From: Azospirillum sp. TSA2s
GTDB lineage: Bacteria > Pseudomonadota > Alphaproteobacteria > Azospirillales > Azospirillaceae
Direction of reading: 5' to 3'
NCBI RefSeq assembly: GCF_004923315.1
Contig: NZ_CP039648.1
Coordinates: 775,001 to 839,000, forward strand
Length of the DNA: 64,000 nt
This document shows positions 1 through 8,529 of this stretch, piece after piece. The notes under the pieces are model-generated. The model did no database searches. It saw only the letters and a list, made by a program, of their open reading frames with translations, and was not told where the DNA came from. Positions within the stretch are counted from its first letter, which is position 1. Each line of letters begins with the position of its first letter. A program made the translations under genes and the position numbers.

Positions 1-848
1 TTGAGCGAGCGCAGGACCTTCAGCTTCTCGTCGCGCACCGATTCCTGGGCGAGCGAGATCGGGCATTCCATGCCGACCAGACAGACGAGCTGCAGCAGAT
101 GGTTCTGCACCATGTCGCGCAGCGCACCGGACTGGTCGTAATAGCCGCCGCGTTCCTCCACCCCGACCGTCTCGGCGACGGTGATCTGGACATGGTCGAT
201 GTGGTCGGCGTTCCACAGCGGCTCGAACAGGGAGTTGCCGAAACGCAGGGCCAGCAGGTTCTGCACCGTCTCCTTACCGAGGTAATGGTCGATGCGGTAG
301 ATCTGCGGCTCGGTGAAGACGGCGCCGACGCGGTCGTTGATATCCTGCGCCGAGGCGAGGTCGCGGCCGATCGGCTTTTCCAGCACAACGCGTGAGTCCG
401 GGGTGGCGAGACCGAAGGCGCGCAGCTGGTCGCTGACCGGGCCGAACAGGCTGGGAGAGGTGGCGAGGTAGAAGATGCGGACCGCGTCGCTGCTGCGCGG
501 CGGCGGGCTGTTCAGCCGGTCCGCCAGCTCGACCCAACCATCGTCGGAGGTGACGTCGACCGGCACATAATCCAGCCGCTCAAGGAAACGCGCGATGACA
601 GCCGTGTCGCGTTCGTCCGCCGGCACATGCTCGCGGATCGCCTCCTCCGCCTTGGCGCGGTAGTCCGACGGGGCGAGCGGGCTGCGCGAAACGCCGATGA
701 TGCGGCTGCCGTCGGCCACCTGCCCCGCCTTGTCGCGCAGATAGAGCGCCGGCAGCAGCTTGCGCAGGGCCAGATCGCCGGTGCCGCCGAACACCGTATA
801 GTCGAAGGGAGGCAGTACGGGAGCTGCGACGGTGGAGCGCGGGGGCAT
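1..848 (-). CDS. zwf: glucose-6-phosphate 1-dehydrogenase (partial, 3' end outside window)
   Basis: Oxidises glucose 6-phosphate to 6-phosphogluconolactone, the first step feeding the Entner-Doudoroff route. The N-terminal Rossmann signature GGTGDLALRKLLPAL is followed by the substrate-binding motif YRIDHYLGKE near residues 183-192. The reading frame runs off the left edge, so only about 282 residues of roughly 490 are present. The ATG at 848 is preceded by GAGAGG at good spacing; an in-frame ATG at 902 would add 18 residues without a better ribosome site. It lies downstream of edd in the same direction after a 138-bp gap that holds no gene, so the two are probably co-transcribed and under HexR control. 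Confidence 0.95.
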   Translation of the reverse strand, partial: MPPRSTVAAPVLPPFDYTVFGGTGDLALRKLLPALYLRDKAGQVADGSRIIGVSRSPLAPSDYRAKAEEAIREHVPADERDTAVIARFLERLDYVPVDVTSDDGWVELADRLNSPPPRSSDAVRIFYLATSPSLFGPVSDQLRAFGLATPDSRVVLEKPIGRDLASAQDINDRVGAVFTEPQIYRIDHYLGKETVQNLLALRFGNSLFEPLWNADHIDHVQITVAETVGVEERGGYYDQSGALRDMVQNHLLQLVCLVGMECPISLAQESVRDEKLKVLRSL

Positions 849-986
849 CTTCGGACCTCTCGACGTCGATGGCACGGTGCGTTGGATCAGCCCGTGCGTC
901 ATGGTGCCACAGGGATGGGCCGGTCACAATGCGGGCCGGCATGGCCCGATACCGGCCCAGGCTTCCAGGTTTTTTCCTCTGCCGGA

Positions 987-2825
987 TCAGCCCAGCAGGT
1001 TGAGGACGGATGCGCCGCTCTCCGCCGGACCAGCGTTGTTGCGGAACAGGGAGAACAGGTCCCGTCCGCAGCCGTGGGAGGCATCCTCGCTCGGCGGCGG
1101 GGGAGCGCCGCGGTTCTCCCACTCGGCGGCATCGACCAGAGCGTTCAGGGTCCCGGCCTCCGCATCCAGCCGCAGGATGTCGCCGTCGCGCACACGGCCG
1201 AGCGGACCGCCGCCCTTCACCTCCGGCGTGACATGGATGGCAGCCGGCACCTTGCCCGATGCGCCGGACATGCGGCCGTCGGTCACCAGCGCCACCTTGA
1301 AGCCCTTGTCCTGCAGCACACCCAGCGGTGGCGTCAGCTTGTGCAGTTCCGGCATTCCGTTGGCGCCGGGGCCCTGGTAGCGGACGACGACGATCACGTC
1401 GCGGTCGAGTTCACCGGCGCGGAAAGCGGCCTGCACGGCCTCCTGGTTGTCAAAGACGCGGGCCGGGGCCTCCACCACGCGGTGCTCCGGTTTGACTGCC
1501 GAGGTCTTGATGACGCCGCGGCCGAGATTGCCGGTCAGCACGCGCAGGCCGCCTTCGGCCGCAAAGGGAGCCGCGGTGGTGGCGACGACCGCCGGGTCGC
1601 CGCTCTGGTCGTTGGCCGAGCGGGTCCAGGTCAGAGCGCCGCCCTCGTCCAGTTCCGGCATGCTGCGATAGGGCTCCAGTCCGCCCTCGTCATAGATGGT
1701 CGAGATGTCGGTGTGGACGAGCCCGGCATCGATCAGCTGGCCGATGATGAAGGGCATGCCGCCGGCTTGATGGAAGCGGTTCACGTCGGCGGTGCCGTTG
1801 GGATAGACGCGGGCCAGCAGCGGGACGACCGCCGACAGTTCCGCGAAATCCTCCCAGTTCAGCTCGATGCCGGCGGCGGCAGCGATGGCCGGGATGTGCA
1901 GGGTGTGGTTGGTCGAGCCGCCGGTGGCGAGCAGCCCGACGATGCCGTTGACCAGCGCGCGCTCATCGACGATGCGGCCGATGGGGGTGCCGGCGCCGGG
2001 CGTGGTCATCTCCACCACCCGGCGGGCCGCCGCATCGGTCAGCAAGTCGCGCAACGGCGTGTTGGGATTGACGAAGCTGGCGCCCGGCAAATGCAGGCCC
2101 ATGATCTCCATCAGCATCTGGTTGGTGTTGGCGGTTCCGTAGAAGGTGCAGGTGCCGGGCGCGTGGTAGGACTTGGACTCGGCCTCCAGCAGTTCCTCGC
2201 GGCCGACCTTGCCCTGGGCGTAGAGCTGGCGCGCCTTGGCCTTGTCGGCGTTCGACAGGCCGGACGGCATCGGGCCGGCGGGCACGAAGATCGTCGGCAG
2301 ATGACCGAAGGCGAGCGAGCCGATCATCAGGCCGGGAACGATCTTGTCGCAGATGCCCAGGCACAGCACACCGTCGAAGGTGGCGTGCGACAGCGCCACA
2401 CCGGTCGCCAGCGCGATGACGTCGCGGCTGAACAGCGACAACTCCATCCCCTCATAGCCCTGGGTGACGCCGTCGCACATGGCGGGTACCCCGCCGGCGA
2501 CCTGCGCCACGCCGCCGGCCGCACGCACCGACTCGCGGATCATGGAGGGATAGCGCTCGTAGGGCTGATGGGCCGAGAGCATGTCGTTGTAGGCGGTGAC
2601 GATGCCGATCGACGGCTGGGTCTCGCCGCGTAGCGCCGCCTTGTCGTTCGCCCCGCAGGCCGCGAAGGCGTGGGCCAGGTTGGCGCAGCCAAGGCGGTGG
2701 CGGCGCGGCTTCCCGCCGGCGCTCTCCAGCCGCGCCAGATAGGCAGCACGCCGGTCGCGGCTGCGCTCGGCGATGCGCTCCGTCACGCTGGCAACGACAG
2801 AATTCAGGGGGGCGGGCTTGCTCAT
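987..2825 (-). CDS. edd: phosphogluconate dehydratase
   Basis: Dehydrates 6-phosphogluconate to 2-keto-3-deoxy-6-phosphogluconate, the committed Entner-Doudoroff step. At 612 residues it has the normal length of the IlvD/Edd family. It carries the family motifs [20 protein letters not shown] near residue 75 and [11 protein letters not shown] near 157, where a cysteine serves as a cluster ligand in the family, and a C-terminal swivel domain with [19 protein letters not shown]. It is the first gene of the leftward edd-zwf unit and is divergent from hexR, with a palindromic A/T-rich site about 80 bp upstream of its start. Confidence 0.97.
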   Translation of the reverse strand: MSKPAPLNSVVASVTERIAERSRDRRAAYLARLESAGGKPRRHRLGCANLAHAFAACGANDKAALRGETQPSIGIVTAYNDMLSAHQPYERYPSMIRESVRAAGGVAQVAGGVPAMCDGVTQGYEGMELSLFSRDVIALATGVALSHATFDGVLCLGICDKIVPGLMIGSLAFGHLPTIFVPAGPMPSGLSNADKAKARQLYAQGKVGREELLEAESKSYHAPGTCTFYGTANTNQMLMEIMGLHLPGASFVNPNTPLRDLLTDAAARRVVEMTTPGAGTPIGRIVDERALVNGIVGLLATGGSTNHTLHIPAIAAAAGIELNWEDFAELSAVVPLLARVYPNGTADVNRFHQAGGMPFIIGQLIDAGLVHTDISTIYDEGGLEPYRSMPELDEGGALTWTRSANDQSGDPAVVATTAAPFAAEGGLRVLTGNLGRGVIKTSAVKPEHRVVEAPARVFDNQEAVQAAFRAGELDRDVIVVVRYQGPGANGMPELHKLTPPLGVLQDKGFKVALVTDGRMSGASGKVPAAIHVTPEVKGGGPLGRVRDGDILRLDAEAGTLNALVDAAEWENRGAPPPPSEDASHGCGRDLFSLFRNNAGPAESGASVLNLLG

Positions 2826-2895
2826 GATCGCGTCTCGACCGTTTGTGGGAGGCGATGATTTCCGGAACGGACCATACGCCTGAGGGGACGGGCTG

Positions 2896-2913
2896 TGAAG
2901 AAAATTTTTTTCA
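2896..2913. promoter_or_regulatory. candidate HexR operator in the edd/hexR intergenic region
   Basis: An 18-bp near-perfect palindrome, TGAAGAAAATTTTTTTCA, has one mismatch between its 9-bp halves and stands out in GC-rich DNA. It lies between the divergent starts of edd and hexR. A related half, TGAAGAATTTTG on the minus strand, sits at 2953-2964, and another A/T palindrome lies inside hexR. HexR is known to bind A/T-rich palindromes upstream of edd and zwf in gammaproteobacteria, but with a different consensus, so the assignment here is inference from position and symmetry. Confidence 0.5.
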
Positions 2914-3046
2914 TATATGGAGTGGCGCAGCTGGATTTCTCGCCATGCACGGCAAAATTCTTCATAGTGGCAGGAGCGCTCCTTGCAGCACCGCGCCTGT
3001 CCGGCCAGCAGCAGCTCCGCCCAATCCAGGGAGTTAACTTTACGTC

Positions 3047-3964
3047 ATGGCACCCCCGGTCAACAGCGCAGCCGCCAATCCTGCACCAATGGACATATTG
3101 GAAGAGGTTCGCCGGCTGCGGGGCGACCTGAAACGGTCGGAGGGGCAGATCGCCGATCTGGTTCTGAGCGACCCGCGGCGGGTGCTCGACCTCAATGTCA
3201 CCTCGCTGGCCCAGGCGGCCGAGGTCAGCGAGGCGACGGTCGTCCGCTTCTGCCGCAGCGTCGGTTGCGGCGGCTTCCCGGACTTCAAGCTGCGGCTCGC
3301 CGAATCGCAGGCGCGCGATGCATTGCGCGACGAGGTGCGCGGCGGCACCCCCTATGTCAGCCAGCATGTGGCGCCGGACGATGAGGTCGGCACTCTGGCG
3401 CGAAAAATTTTTTCATCGAGTGCAGCCGCCCTGACCGCCGCGTCCGCCGCGCTCGACGACGGTGCGCTGGAGCGCGCCATCGCCCTGCTGGCGGATGCGC
3501 CGCGCGTGCTGTGCGTCGGCACCGGCGGATCGAGCGCGCTGGCCCAGGACGCGGCGCACAAGCTGCTGCGCTTCGGCGCCGACGCCCAACCCTGTGCCGA
3601 TCCGGTGCTGGCACGCATGCTGCTGGTCAATATGGCGGCCGGCGGGGTGCTGCTGGCGCTGTCCAACACCGGGCGCAGCGGGACGATCAACGAGTTGGCG
3701 GCGGCGGCGCGGGCGCAGGGCACTGCCGTGGTGGCGATTACCGCGCCACGCTCTCCGCTGGCGGCGATGGCGAACGTGGTCATCGCCAGCGAGCCGGTGG
3801 AGGACACCGAGATGTACACGCCGATGGCCTCGCGGCTGGTGCATCTGACGCTGATCGACGTGCTGTCGACCGGCGTGGCTCTGCGGCTGGGCGACCCGGC
3901 GGTGCGGCAGTTGGCCAAGGTGAAGGCGGCGATCAATGCCGGACGACTGCCTCCCCTAACCTGA
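3047..3964 (+). CDS. hexR: RpiR-family transcriptional regulator of central carbon metabolism, HexR type
   Basis: A 305-residue protein with an N-terminal RpiR helix-turn-helix (SLAQAAEVSEATVVRFCRSV, about residues 51-70) and a C-terminal SIS sugar-phosphate-binding domain (GTGGSSALAQDAAHKL, then ALSNTGRSGTINELA). HexR proteins repress glucose catabolic genes and are released by 2-keto-3-deoxy-6-phosphogluconate. Its position head-to-head with edd supports that specific role. The start at 3047 is chosen because the frame opens there; GGGAG lies 13 bases upstream, so the ribosome site is not ideal. A rare run of A/T codons occurs at residues 119-123. Confidence 0.88.
   Translation: MAPPVNSAAANPAPMDILEEVRRLRGDLKRSEGQIADLVLSDPRRVLDLNVTSLAQAAEVSEATVVRFCRSVGCGGFPDFKLRLAESQARDALRDEVRGGTPYVSQHVAPDDEVGTLARKIFSSSAAALTAASAALDDGALERAIALLADAPRVLCVGTGGSSALAQDAAHKLLRFGADAQPCADPVLARMLLVNMAAGGVLLALSNTGRSGTINELAAAARAQGTAVVAITAPRSPLAAMANVVIASEPVEDTEMYTPMASRLVHLTLIDVLSTGVALRLGDPAVRQLAKVKAAINAGRLPPLT
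3401..3415. promoter_or_regulatory. A/T palindrome inside hexR, possible second operator
   Basis: The sequence CGAAAAATTTTTTCA lies inside hexR in otherwise GC-rich coding DNA. It closely resembles the intergenic palindrome at 2896-2913 (GAAAA/TTTTC core). It is encoded through A/T-ending codons AAA ATT TTT TCA, unlike neighbouring codons, which suggests selection on the DNA rather than on the protein. A role in autorepression or looping is inference. Confidence 0.35.
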
Positions 3965-4231
3965 CGACCCTGGCTCTGACGACCCTGTCCCTGATGACCG
4001 CCGGCCGGCAGCATGCCGCATGCGTCATCCGACCATCGACCAAGACGGGCTGGCGTGAGCGTGGCCGCGCGGGTCACTCTTGTACCATCGTCGAATAATT
4101 ACGCGAACGAACGATTGCTATCCTCGGCCGCAATCAGAATCGGCAACCGTCCTGCGCACCCGCGAAACCGGGATCGGCGGCAGGACGGCAAGCGGGATCC
4201 CGAAAGACGGATGCAGGAAGAGGACGCACAG

Positions 4232-4684
4232 ATGACGCTCAGGTTCGCCACGCCGCCCATACGTCTCCGCCGCCTGGCGCCATTCGCTCTTGCCGGGTTG
4301 ATGGCGGCGGGCCTCGCCGGTCCGGTCTTCGCCCATGGCGATGTCACCCCGCAGCCGGTCGACACCACCGGGCTGGAGAAGCTGGGCGAGACCTGGCGGG
4401 ACAGCAATCCCTACCGCGGCAACGAGCGCGCCATCGAGATCGGCGCATCGGCCTTCAACCAGAACTGCGCGCGCTGCCATGGGCTGGGCGCCGTGTCCGG
4501 CGGCATCGCTCCCGACCTGCGCTATCTGGAAAAGGGCGACGCCGGGGACGAGTGGTTCAAGGAGCGCGTTACCAACGGCTCGATCCGCAACGGCGTGACC
4601 TATATGCCGAAGTTCGGCGAGGCGTTGGGCCAGGAGGCTCTGTGGGCAATCCGCTCCTGGCTGGAAACCGTGCACGAGGAATGA
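4232..4684 (+). CDS. pedF: cytochrome c-550 PedF
   Basis: A periplasmic mono-heme cytochrome c of about 150 residues. It has a signal peptide (PFALAGLMAAGLAGPVFA), one CxxCH heme site (NCARCHGLGAVSGG) and a distal methionine in TYMPKFGEAL. The mature N-terminus HGDVTPQPVDTTGLEKLGE is typical of PedF, which accepts electrons from PQQ-dependent alcohol dehydrogenases. GGAAGAGG nine bases upstream supports the ATG at 4232 over upstream in-frame starts at 4013 and 4211. It stands just ahead of a LuxR-type regulator and the PQQ biosynthesis operon, which fits that role. The dehydrogenase itself is not in the window. Confidence 0.88.
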   Translation: MTLRFATPPIRLRRLAPFALAGLMAAGLAGPVFAHGDVTPQPVDTTGLEKLGETWRDSNPYRGNERAIEIGASAFNQNCARCHGLGAVSGGIAPDLRYLEKGDAGDEWFKERVTNGSIRNGVTYMPKFGEALGQEALWAIRSWLETVHEE

Positions 4685-4855
4685 CGGCCAGGTCCATTTG
4701 AAGGAGGTCCATGCGATGGCACTGGGGCATGTTCGCACACAAAACAATTGATGCCATTCGCGGTATTGCGCCTCCCCATTTCGGTCTGACACAATGGACG
4801 CGGGAAGTTGTCCCGCAGTTCGTTCCATCTTCCGCTGCGCAGGGAACCGCAGGCC

Positions 4856-5506
4856 ATGACCCGGATCCTGATTGCCGACGATCACCCGATGGTGCGCGAT
4901 GCTTTGCGCAGCGCGGTGCTCTATTCCTGCCAAGCCACCGACGTGATGGAGGCGGACCGCCTCGACAGCGTCATGCAGGCGCTGGAGGAGCGGGGCGACC
5001 TCGACCTCGTTCTGCTGGACGTCAACATGCCGGGCATGAACGGGCTGGGCGGGCTGCGCACGTTGCGCCAGCGTTTTCCGGCCACCCCGGTCGTCGTCGT
5101 TTCCGCCCATGAGGAGCGCCGGTGGGTACGCGAGGCGATGGAGAGCGGGGCCGCAGGCTTCATTCCCAAATCGACCCCGCGCGACGCCATCGCCGCGGCG
5201 CTGCGGCAGGTGCTGAACGGCGAACTCTATGTTCCGCCCTCCGCCACCGACGAGGATGGCACCGAGGATCCGGAAGATGCGGAGACCGCGGAGATCGCGC
5301 GCCGCATCGCCACGCTGACGGCGCAGCAGTTGCGGGTGCTGGAATTGCTGGGCACCGGCAAGCTGAACAAGGAGATCGCCTTCGACCTCAGCATCACCGA
5401 GACGACGGTGAAAGCCCATGTCTCCGCGATCCTGCAGAAGCTGAAGGTCTACAGCCGCACCCAGGCGGTGGTGATCGCCAACCGCGTTCTGGCCGACCGG
5501 CGGTGA
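4856..5506 (+). CDS. LuxR/NarL-family response regulator, probable PQQ-dependent alcohol oxidation regulator
   Basis: A 216-residue two-domain response regulator. The receiver domain (residues 1-120) has the acidic pair in ADDHP, phosphoacceptor Asp55 in LLDVNMPGMNG and Lys in FIPKS. The C-terminal LuxR domain is LTAQQLRVLELLGTGKLNKE followed by SITETTVKAHVSAIL. The ATG at 4856 has AGGGAA nine bases upstream. It resembles the AgmR/ExaE/ErbR regulators that control PQQ-linked ethanol oxidation. Position between pedF and the PQQ genes supports this, but no cognate kinase is adjacent. Its stop codon overlaps the GTG start of the next gene. Confidence 0.85.
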   Translation: MTRILIADDHPMVRDALRSAVLYSCQATDVMEADRLDSVMQALEERGDLDLVLLDVNMPGMNGLGGLRTLRQRFPATPVVVVSAHEERRWVREAMESGAAGFIPKSTPRDAIAAALRQVLNGELYVPPSATDEDGTEDPEDAETAEIARRIATLTAQQLRVLELLGTGKLNKEIAFDLSITETTVKAHVSAILQKLKVYSRTQAVVIANRVLADRR

Positions 5507-6204
5507 GCGAGTATACGCACTTACCCCCACCCCGACCCTCCCCCGCTGGGCGGAGGAGGGGGATAAGCGATTGTTCAGGAGAGTGGCGGAAGTCCCTCCC
5601 CCGCCCAGCGGGGGAGGTTAGGTGGGGGTCTAACTTCCCCAGAATCGCCAGTCTCCTCCTCTCCTTCACGCTGCTCGCCGCCCCAGCCCTCGCCACCCCA
5701 GCCCTCGCCGCCGGCGTGCCGCAGCCGGACGGCTACCGCCTGTCCGAGTACCGCTCCCCGACGCCCGACGGTGTGACCGGCGCGACGACGGTCGACACTC
5801 CGGCCGTCCAGTCCCTGCTGTCGCAAGGCCGCGTCATTCCGATCTTCGTCCAGCGGCTGGAACGCAGCACGCTGCCCGGCGGTCCCTGGCTGCAATCGAA
5901 GCCCTACCGGCAGATCCCCGGCAGCGTCTGGCTGCCCAATGTCGGCGTCGGCGCACCGGACGCCGCAACGCTCGGCTGGTTCGAATCCTATCTGGACCGA
6001 CTGACCGGCGGCGACCGGGCGCGTGATCTATTGTTCTACTGCCTGTCCGATTGCTGGCTGTCGTGGAACGCGGCCAAGCGGGCGGTGTTGCTTGGATATG
6101 CCCGGGTCCATTGGTACCCGACGGGCATCGACGGCTGGATGGAGGCCGGTCTGCCGACGGAGGAAGCGCATCCGCTGCCGCCGCCGGCCGCGCCTGCCCC
6201 CTGA
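5503..6204 (+). CDS. PQQ-dependent catabolism-associated CxxxCW motif protein (rhodanese-like), with a repeat-derived N-terminus
   Basis: The C-terminal 165 residues form a rhodanese-like domain with the family signature FYCLSDCWLSWNAAKRA, a presumed periplasmic protein found with PQQ-dependent dehydrogenase systems. The only in-frame start is the GTG at 5503, which overlaps the upstream stop in a GTGA. Residues 8-42 are encoded by a palindromic intergenic-type repeat. The hydrophobic secretion signal begins only at about residue 48 (IASLLLSFTLLAAPALA), and no start codon lies between repeat and signal. Either the repeat is translated and cleaved off with a long signal peptide, or the gene is impaired. 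Confidence 0.8.
   Translation: MSEYTHLPPPRPSPAGRRRGISDCSGEWRKSLPRPAGEVRWGSNFPRIASLLLSFTLLAAPALATPALAAGVPQPDGYRLSEYRSPTPDGVTGATTVDTPAVQSLLSQGRVIPIFVQRLERSTLPGGPWLQSKPYRQIPGSVWLPNVGVGAPDAATLGWFESYLDRLTGGDRARDLLFYCLSDCWLSWNAAKRAVLLGYARVHWYPTGIDGWMEAGLPTEEAHPLPPPAAPAP
5524..5628. repeat. palindromic GC-rich repeat element, copy A1
   Basis: About 105 bp with inverted ends: a left arm at 5524-5553 (begins CCCCCACCCCGACCCTCCCC) matches the reverse complement of the right arm at 5601-5628 with only a few differences. The unpaired core is short and unlike its surroundings. The right end, with the downstream bases TAGGTGGGGGTCTAACTTC, is shared with the element at 54477-54656. It lies inside the open frame of the CxxxCW gene. 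Its length, symmetry and two copies mark it as a dispersed palindromic element; it has no coding capacity of its own. Confidence 0.8.
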
Positions 6205-6340
6205 AGCCGCGTGCGATCCGCCGCCGAAAGAGGTGGTGGATTACACCATGGTAGCATGGCGGTCAGCCGCCTCGGACCGCTACTCTTCATCTTGCCAACC
6301 ATCATGGTCAGCAACAGTCAGCAAGCAGGAGTATCACGCG

Positions 6341-6421
6341 ATGAAGACCTGGCGCAAACCCAAGACCACCGAGATCGCCGTCGGCACCGAGATCAACGCC
6401 TACGCCTGCGCCGGCCTGTAA
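6341..6421 (+). CDS. pqqA: PQQ precursor peptide PqqA
   Basis: A 26-residue peptide, MKTWRKPKTT at the start, ending in the conserved core with Glu17 and Tyr21 (EINAY). PqqE cross-links these two residues, and they become the carbon skeleton of pyrroloquinoline quinone. GCAGGAG lies about nine bases upstream. It is the first gene of the pqqABCDE operon and is separated from pqqB by 84 bp containing a stable hairpin. Confidence 0.96.
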   Translation: MKTWRKPKTTEIAVGTEINAYACAGL

Positions 6422-6437
6422 GCCGGACGATATGGGA

Positions 6438-6470
6438 CCGGGGAAGCACGGCGTGACTTCCCTTCCCCGG
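6438..6470 (+). promoter_or_regulatory. hairpin between pqqA and pqqB (attenuator or processing site)
   Basis: CCGGGGAA at 6438-6445 pairs perfectly with TTCCCCGG at 6463-6470. An overlapping alternative stem, GGGAAG with CTTCCC, uses the same loop. No U-run follows, so it is not a classical terminator. A structure here would let pqqA, whose product is consumed stoichiometrically, be expressed above the enzyme genes; that role is inference. Confidence 0.55.
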
Positions 6471-6505
6471 CCCTTCCTCTCAGGATCGCGTTCAAGACGG
6501 TGGCC

Positions 6506-7438
6506 ATGAAGATTCTCGTACTCGGTTCGGCGGCCGGCGGGGGCTTCCCGCAATGGAACTGCGCCTGCGAGGGATGCCGCCGTGCCCGTTCCGGCGACCC
6601 GGCGGCGAAGCCGCGCACCCAATCGTCACTGGCGGTAACCGCCGACGGCGAGCGCTGGCTGCTGTTGAACGCCTCGCCCGACCTCGGCGCGCAGTTGCTC
6701 GCCAGCCCGCAGCTTCATCCCCAAGGGGCCTTGCGCGGCAATCCGATCAGCGCGGCCCTGCTGACCAACGCCGACATCGACCATGTCGCCGGGCTGCTGA
6801 CCCTGCGTGAATCCCACCCCTTCGCCGTCTATGCCACGCCGCGCGTCCATGGCGTGCTGGCCGCCAACAGCGTCTTCAACGTGCTGAACCCGAAACTGGT
6901 CGCCCGCCGAGCGATGGCGCTGGGCCAGCCCTTCCAGCCCGCCGGGGCCGATGGCCGCCCGCTGGGGCTGGAGGTGGAAGCCTTCGCGGTGCCCGGCAAG
7001 GTGGCGCTCTATCTGGAGGATGCCTCCGCCGGCCCCGGCTTCGGTTCCGTCGCCGAGGACACGGTGGCGCTGCGCATCCGGCCCAGCGACGGGTCGAGCG
7101 AGGGCTTCTTCTACATCCCCGGCTGTGCCGGGATGCCGGACTGGCTGGCCGACCGCCTGCACGGGGCCCCGCTGGTGCTGTTCGACGGCACGACCTGGAC
7201 TGACGACGAGATGATCCGCAGCGGCACCGGCGTGAAGACGGCGGCGCGGATGGGCCATATACCGATGTCGGGGCATGCTGGCAGCATGGCCGCCTTCGCA
7301 CCGCTGAACGTCGCCCGCAAGATCTACATCCACATCAACAACACGAACCCCGCCCTGCTGGAGGATTCGCCCGAACGGGCGGAGGCCGAGGCGGCCGGCT
7401 GGCGCATCGCCCATGACGGGCTGGAGCTGACCCTATGA
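6506..7438 (+). CDS. pqqB: PQQ biosynthesis protein PqqB
   Basis: A 310-residue metallo-beta-lactamase-fold protein. It shows the family start MKILVLGSAAGGGFPQWNC, the CxxC pair of CACEGC, and conserved NADIDHVAGLLTLRE and GHIPMSGHAGSMAAF segments. PqqB is thought to oxidise a tyrosine-derived intermediate. The ATG at 6506 gives the conserved N-terminus; a GTG two codons upstream (6500) is also possible. Its stop overlaps the pqqC start in an ATGA, implying translational coupling. Confidence 0.96.
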   Translation: MKILVLGSAAGGGFPQWNCACEGCRRARSGDPAAKPRTQSSLAVTADGERWLLLNASPDLGAQLLASPQLHPQGALRGNPISAALLTNADIDHVAGLLTLRESHPFAVYATPRVHGVLAANSVFNVLNPKLVARRAMALGQPFQPAGADGRPLGLEVEAFAVPGKVALYLEDASAGPGFGSVAEDTVALRIRPSDGSSEGFFYIPGCAGMPDWLADRLHGAPLVLFDGTTWTDDEMIRSGTGVKTAARMGHIPMSGHAGSMAAFAPLNVARKIYIHINNTNPALLEDSPERAEAEAAGWRIAHDGLELTL

Positions 7439-8211
7439 CCGATTTCATGTCCCGCGAGGAGTTCCGCGCCGCCCTCTATGCCATCGGCGAGCGGCAGTAT
7501 CACGACCTTCACCCGTTCCATCAGCTGCTCCACGGCGGCAAGCTGCAGAAGGGGCAGATCCAGGCCTGGGCGCTGAACCGCTTCTATTATCAGGTGTCGA
7601 TCCCGCGCAAGGATCTGACCATCATGTCGCGCATGGACGACCCGGCGCTGCGCCGCGCCTGGATGCAGCGCGTGCTGGACCATGACGGGCTGACCCAGAC
7701 CGGCGAACTGGACGAGACCAAGGTCGGCGGCATCGAACGCTGGCTGCGGCTGACCGACGGGCTGGGGCTCGATCGCGATTATGTGAAGTCGCTGGAAGGC
7801 ATCCTGCCCGCCACCCGCTTCGCAGTGGACGCCTATGTCAATTTCGTCCGCGACCATTCCTTGCTGGAGGCGGTGGCCTCCTCGCTGACCGAGCTGTTCG
7901 CGCCGTCGATCCACCGCGAGCGCATCGCCGGATTCGAGCAGAACTATGCCTTCGCCAACGACAGCACGCTGTCCTACTTCCGCAAGCGGCTGGACGAGGC
8001 GCCGCGCGACGTGGAGTTCGGGCTGGACTATGTGCTGACCAACGCCAAGACAGGCGAACAGCAGCGGCAATGCCTGCGCGCCCTGCGCTTCAAGACGGAG
8101 CTGCTGTGGGCGCAGCTGGACGCCCTGCACCATGCCTATGTCACCCCCAACCTGATCCCGCCCGGCGCCTTCGTGCCGGAGGACATGGAACCGACGCGGT
8201 ACAGCCGGTGA
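7435..8211 (+). CDS. pqqC: pyrroloquinoline-quinone synthase PqqC
   Basis: Cofactorless oxidase of 258 residues that performs the final ring closure and eight-electron oxidation to PQQ. It has the all-helical PqqC/TenA-like fold signature, with FHQLLHGGKLQKGQIQAWA, NRFYYQVSIPRKDLTIMSR and LDHDG near the N-terminal third. It overlaps pqqB by four bases upstream and pqqD by four bases downstream (GTGA). Confidence 0.96.
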   Translation: MTDFMSREEFRAALYAIGERQYHDLHPFHQLLHGGKLQKGQIQAWALNRFYYQVSIPRKDLTIMSRMDDPALRRAWMQRVLDHDGLTQTGELDETKVGGIERWLRLTDGLGLDRDYVKSLEGILPATRFAVDAYVNFVRDHSLLEAVASSLTELFAPSIHRERIAGFEQNYAFANDSTLSYFRKRLDEAPRDVEFGLDYVLTNAKTGEQQRQCLRALRFKTELLWAQLDALHHAYVTPNLIPPGAFVPEDMEPTRYSR

Positions 8212-8504
8212 ACGCGATCGCCCCCCATCTGGCCGAGACCGACCGGCTGCGGCTGGCTCCCGGCGTCATGCTGCGCAACGACCGCCGCCGCAGCCAGTGG
8301 ATGCTGATGGGGCCGGAACGGCTTCTGGTGCTGGACGAGATGGCGCTGGCGATTGTCCGCGCCTGCGTCGGGCCGGAGGTCGCCGACGTGGCCGCCGGCA
8401 TCGACCGGCTGACCGTGGAATATGATGCCCCGCGCACCGAGGTCGCCGCCGACGTGCTGGAGATGCTGACCGACCTGCGCAACAAGGGCTATGTCGTCAC
8501 ATGA
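8208..8504 (+). CDS. pqqD: PQQ biosynthesis peptide chaperone PqqD
   Basis: A 98-residue RiPP recognition protein that presents PqqA to PqqE. The start is the GTG at 8208, overlapping the pqqC stop. Conserved segments are [35 protein letters not shown] and the C-terminal [15 protein letters not shown] longer in-frame upstream opening inside pqqC is not used. It is a separate gene here rather than fused to pqqC or pqqE as in some other bacteria. Confidence 0.93.
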   Translation: MNAIAPHLAETDRLRLAPGVMLRNDRRRSQWMLMGPERLLVLDEMALAIVRACVGPEVADVAAGIDRLTVEYDAPRTEVAADVLEMLTDLRNKGYVVT

Positions 8505-8529
8505 GGTGCCTCCCCAGGAGATGCGTCCA

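Noticed and set aside
627..2633. 668-codon plus-strand frame opposite zwf and edd
   Set aside because: Spans two real genes on the other strand and their gap; composition (Gly/His/Gln/Ala) is typical of antisense frames in high-GC DNA.
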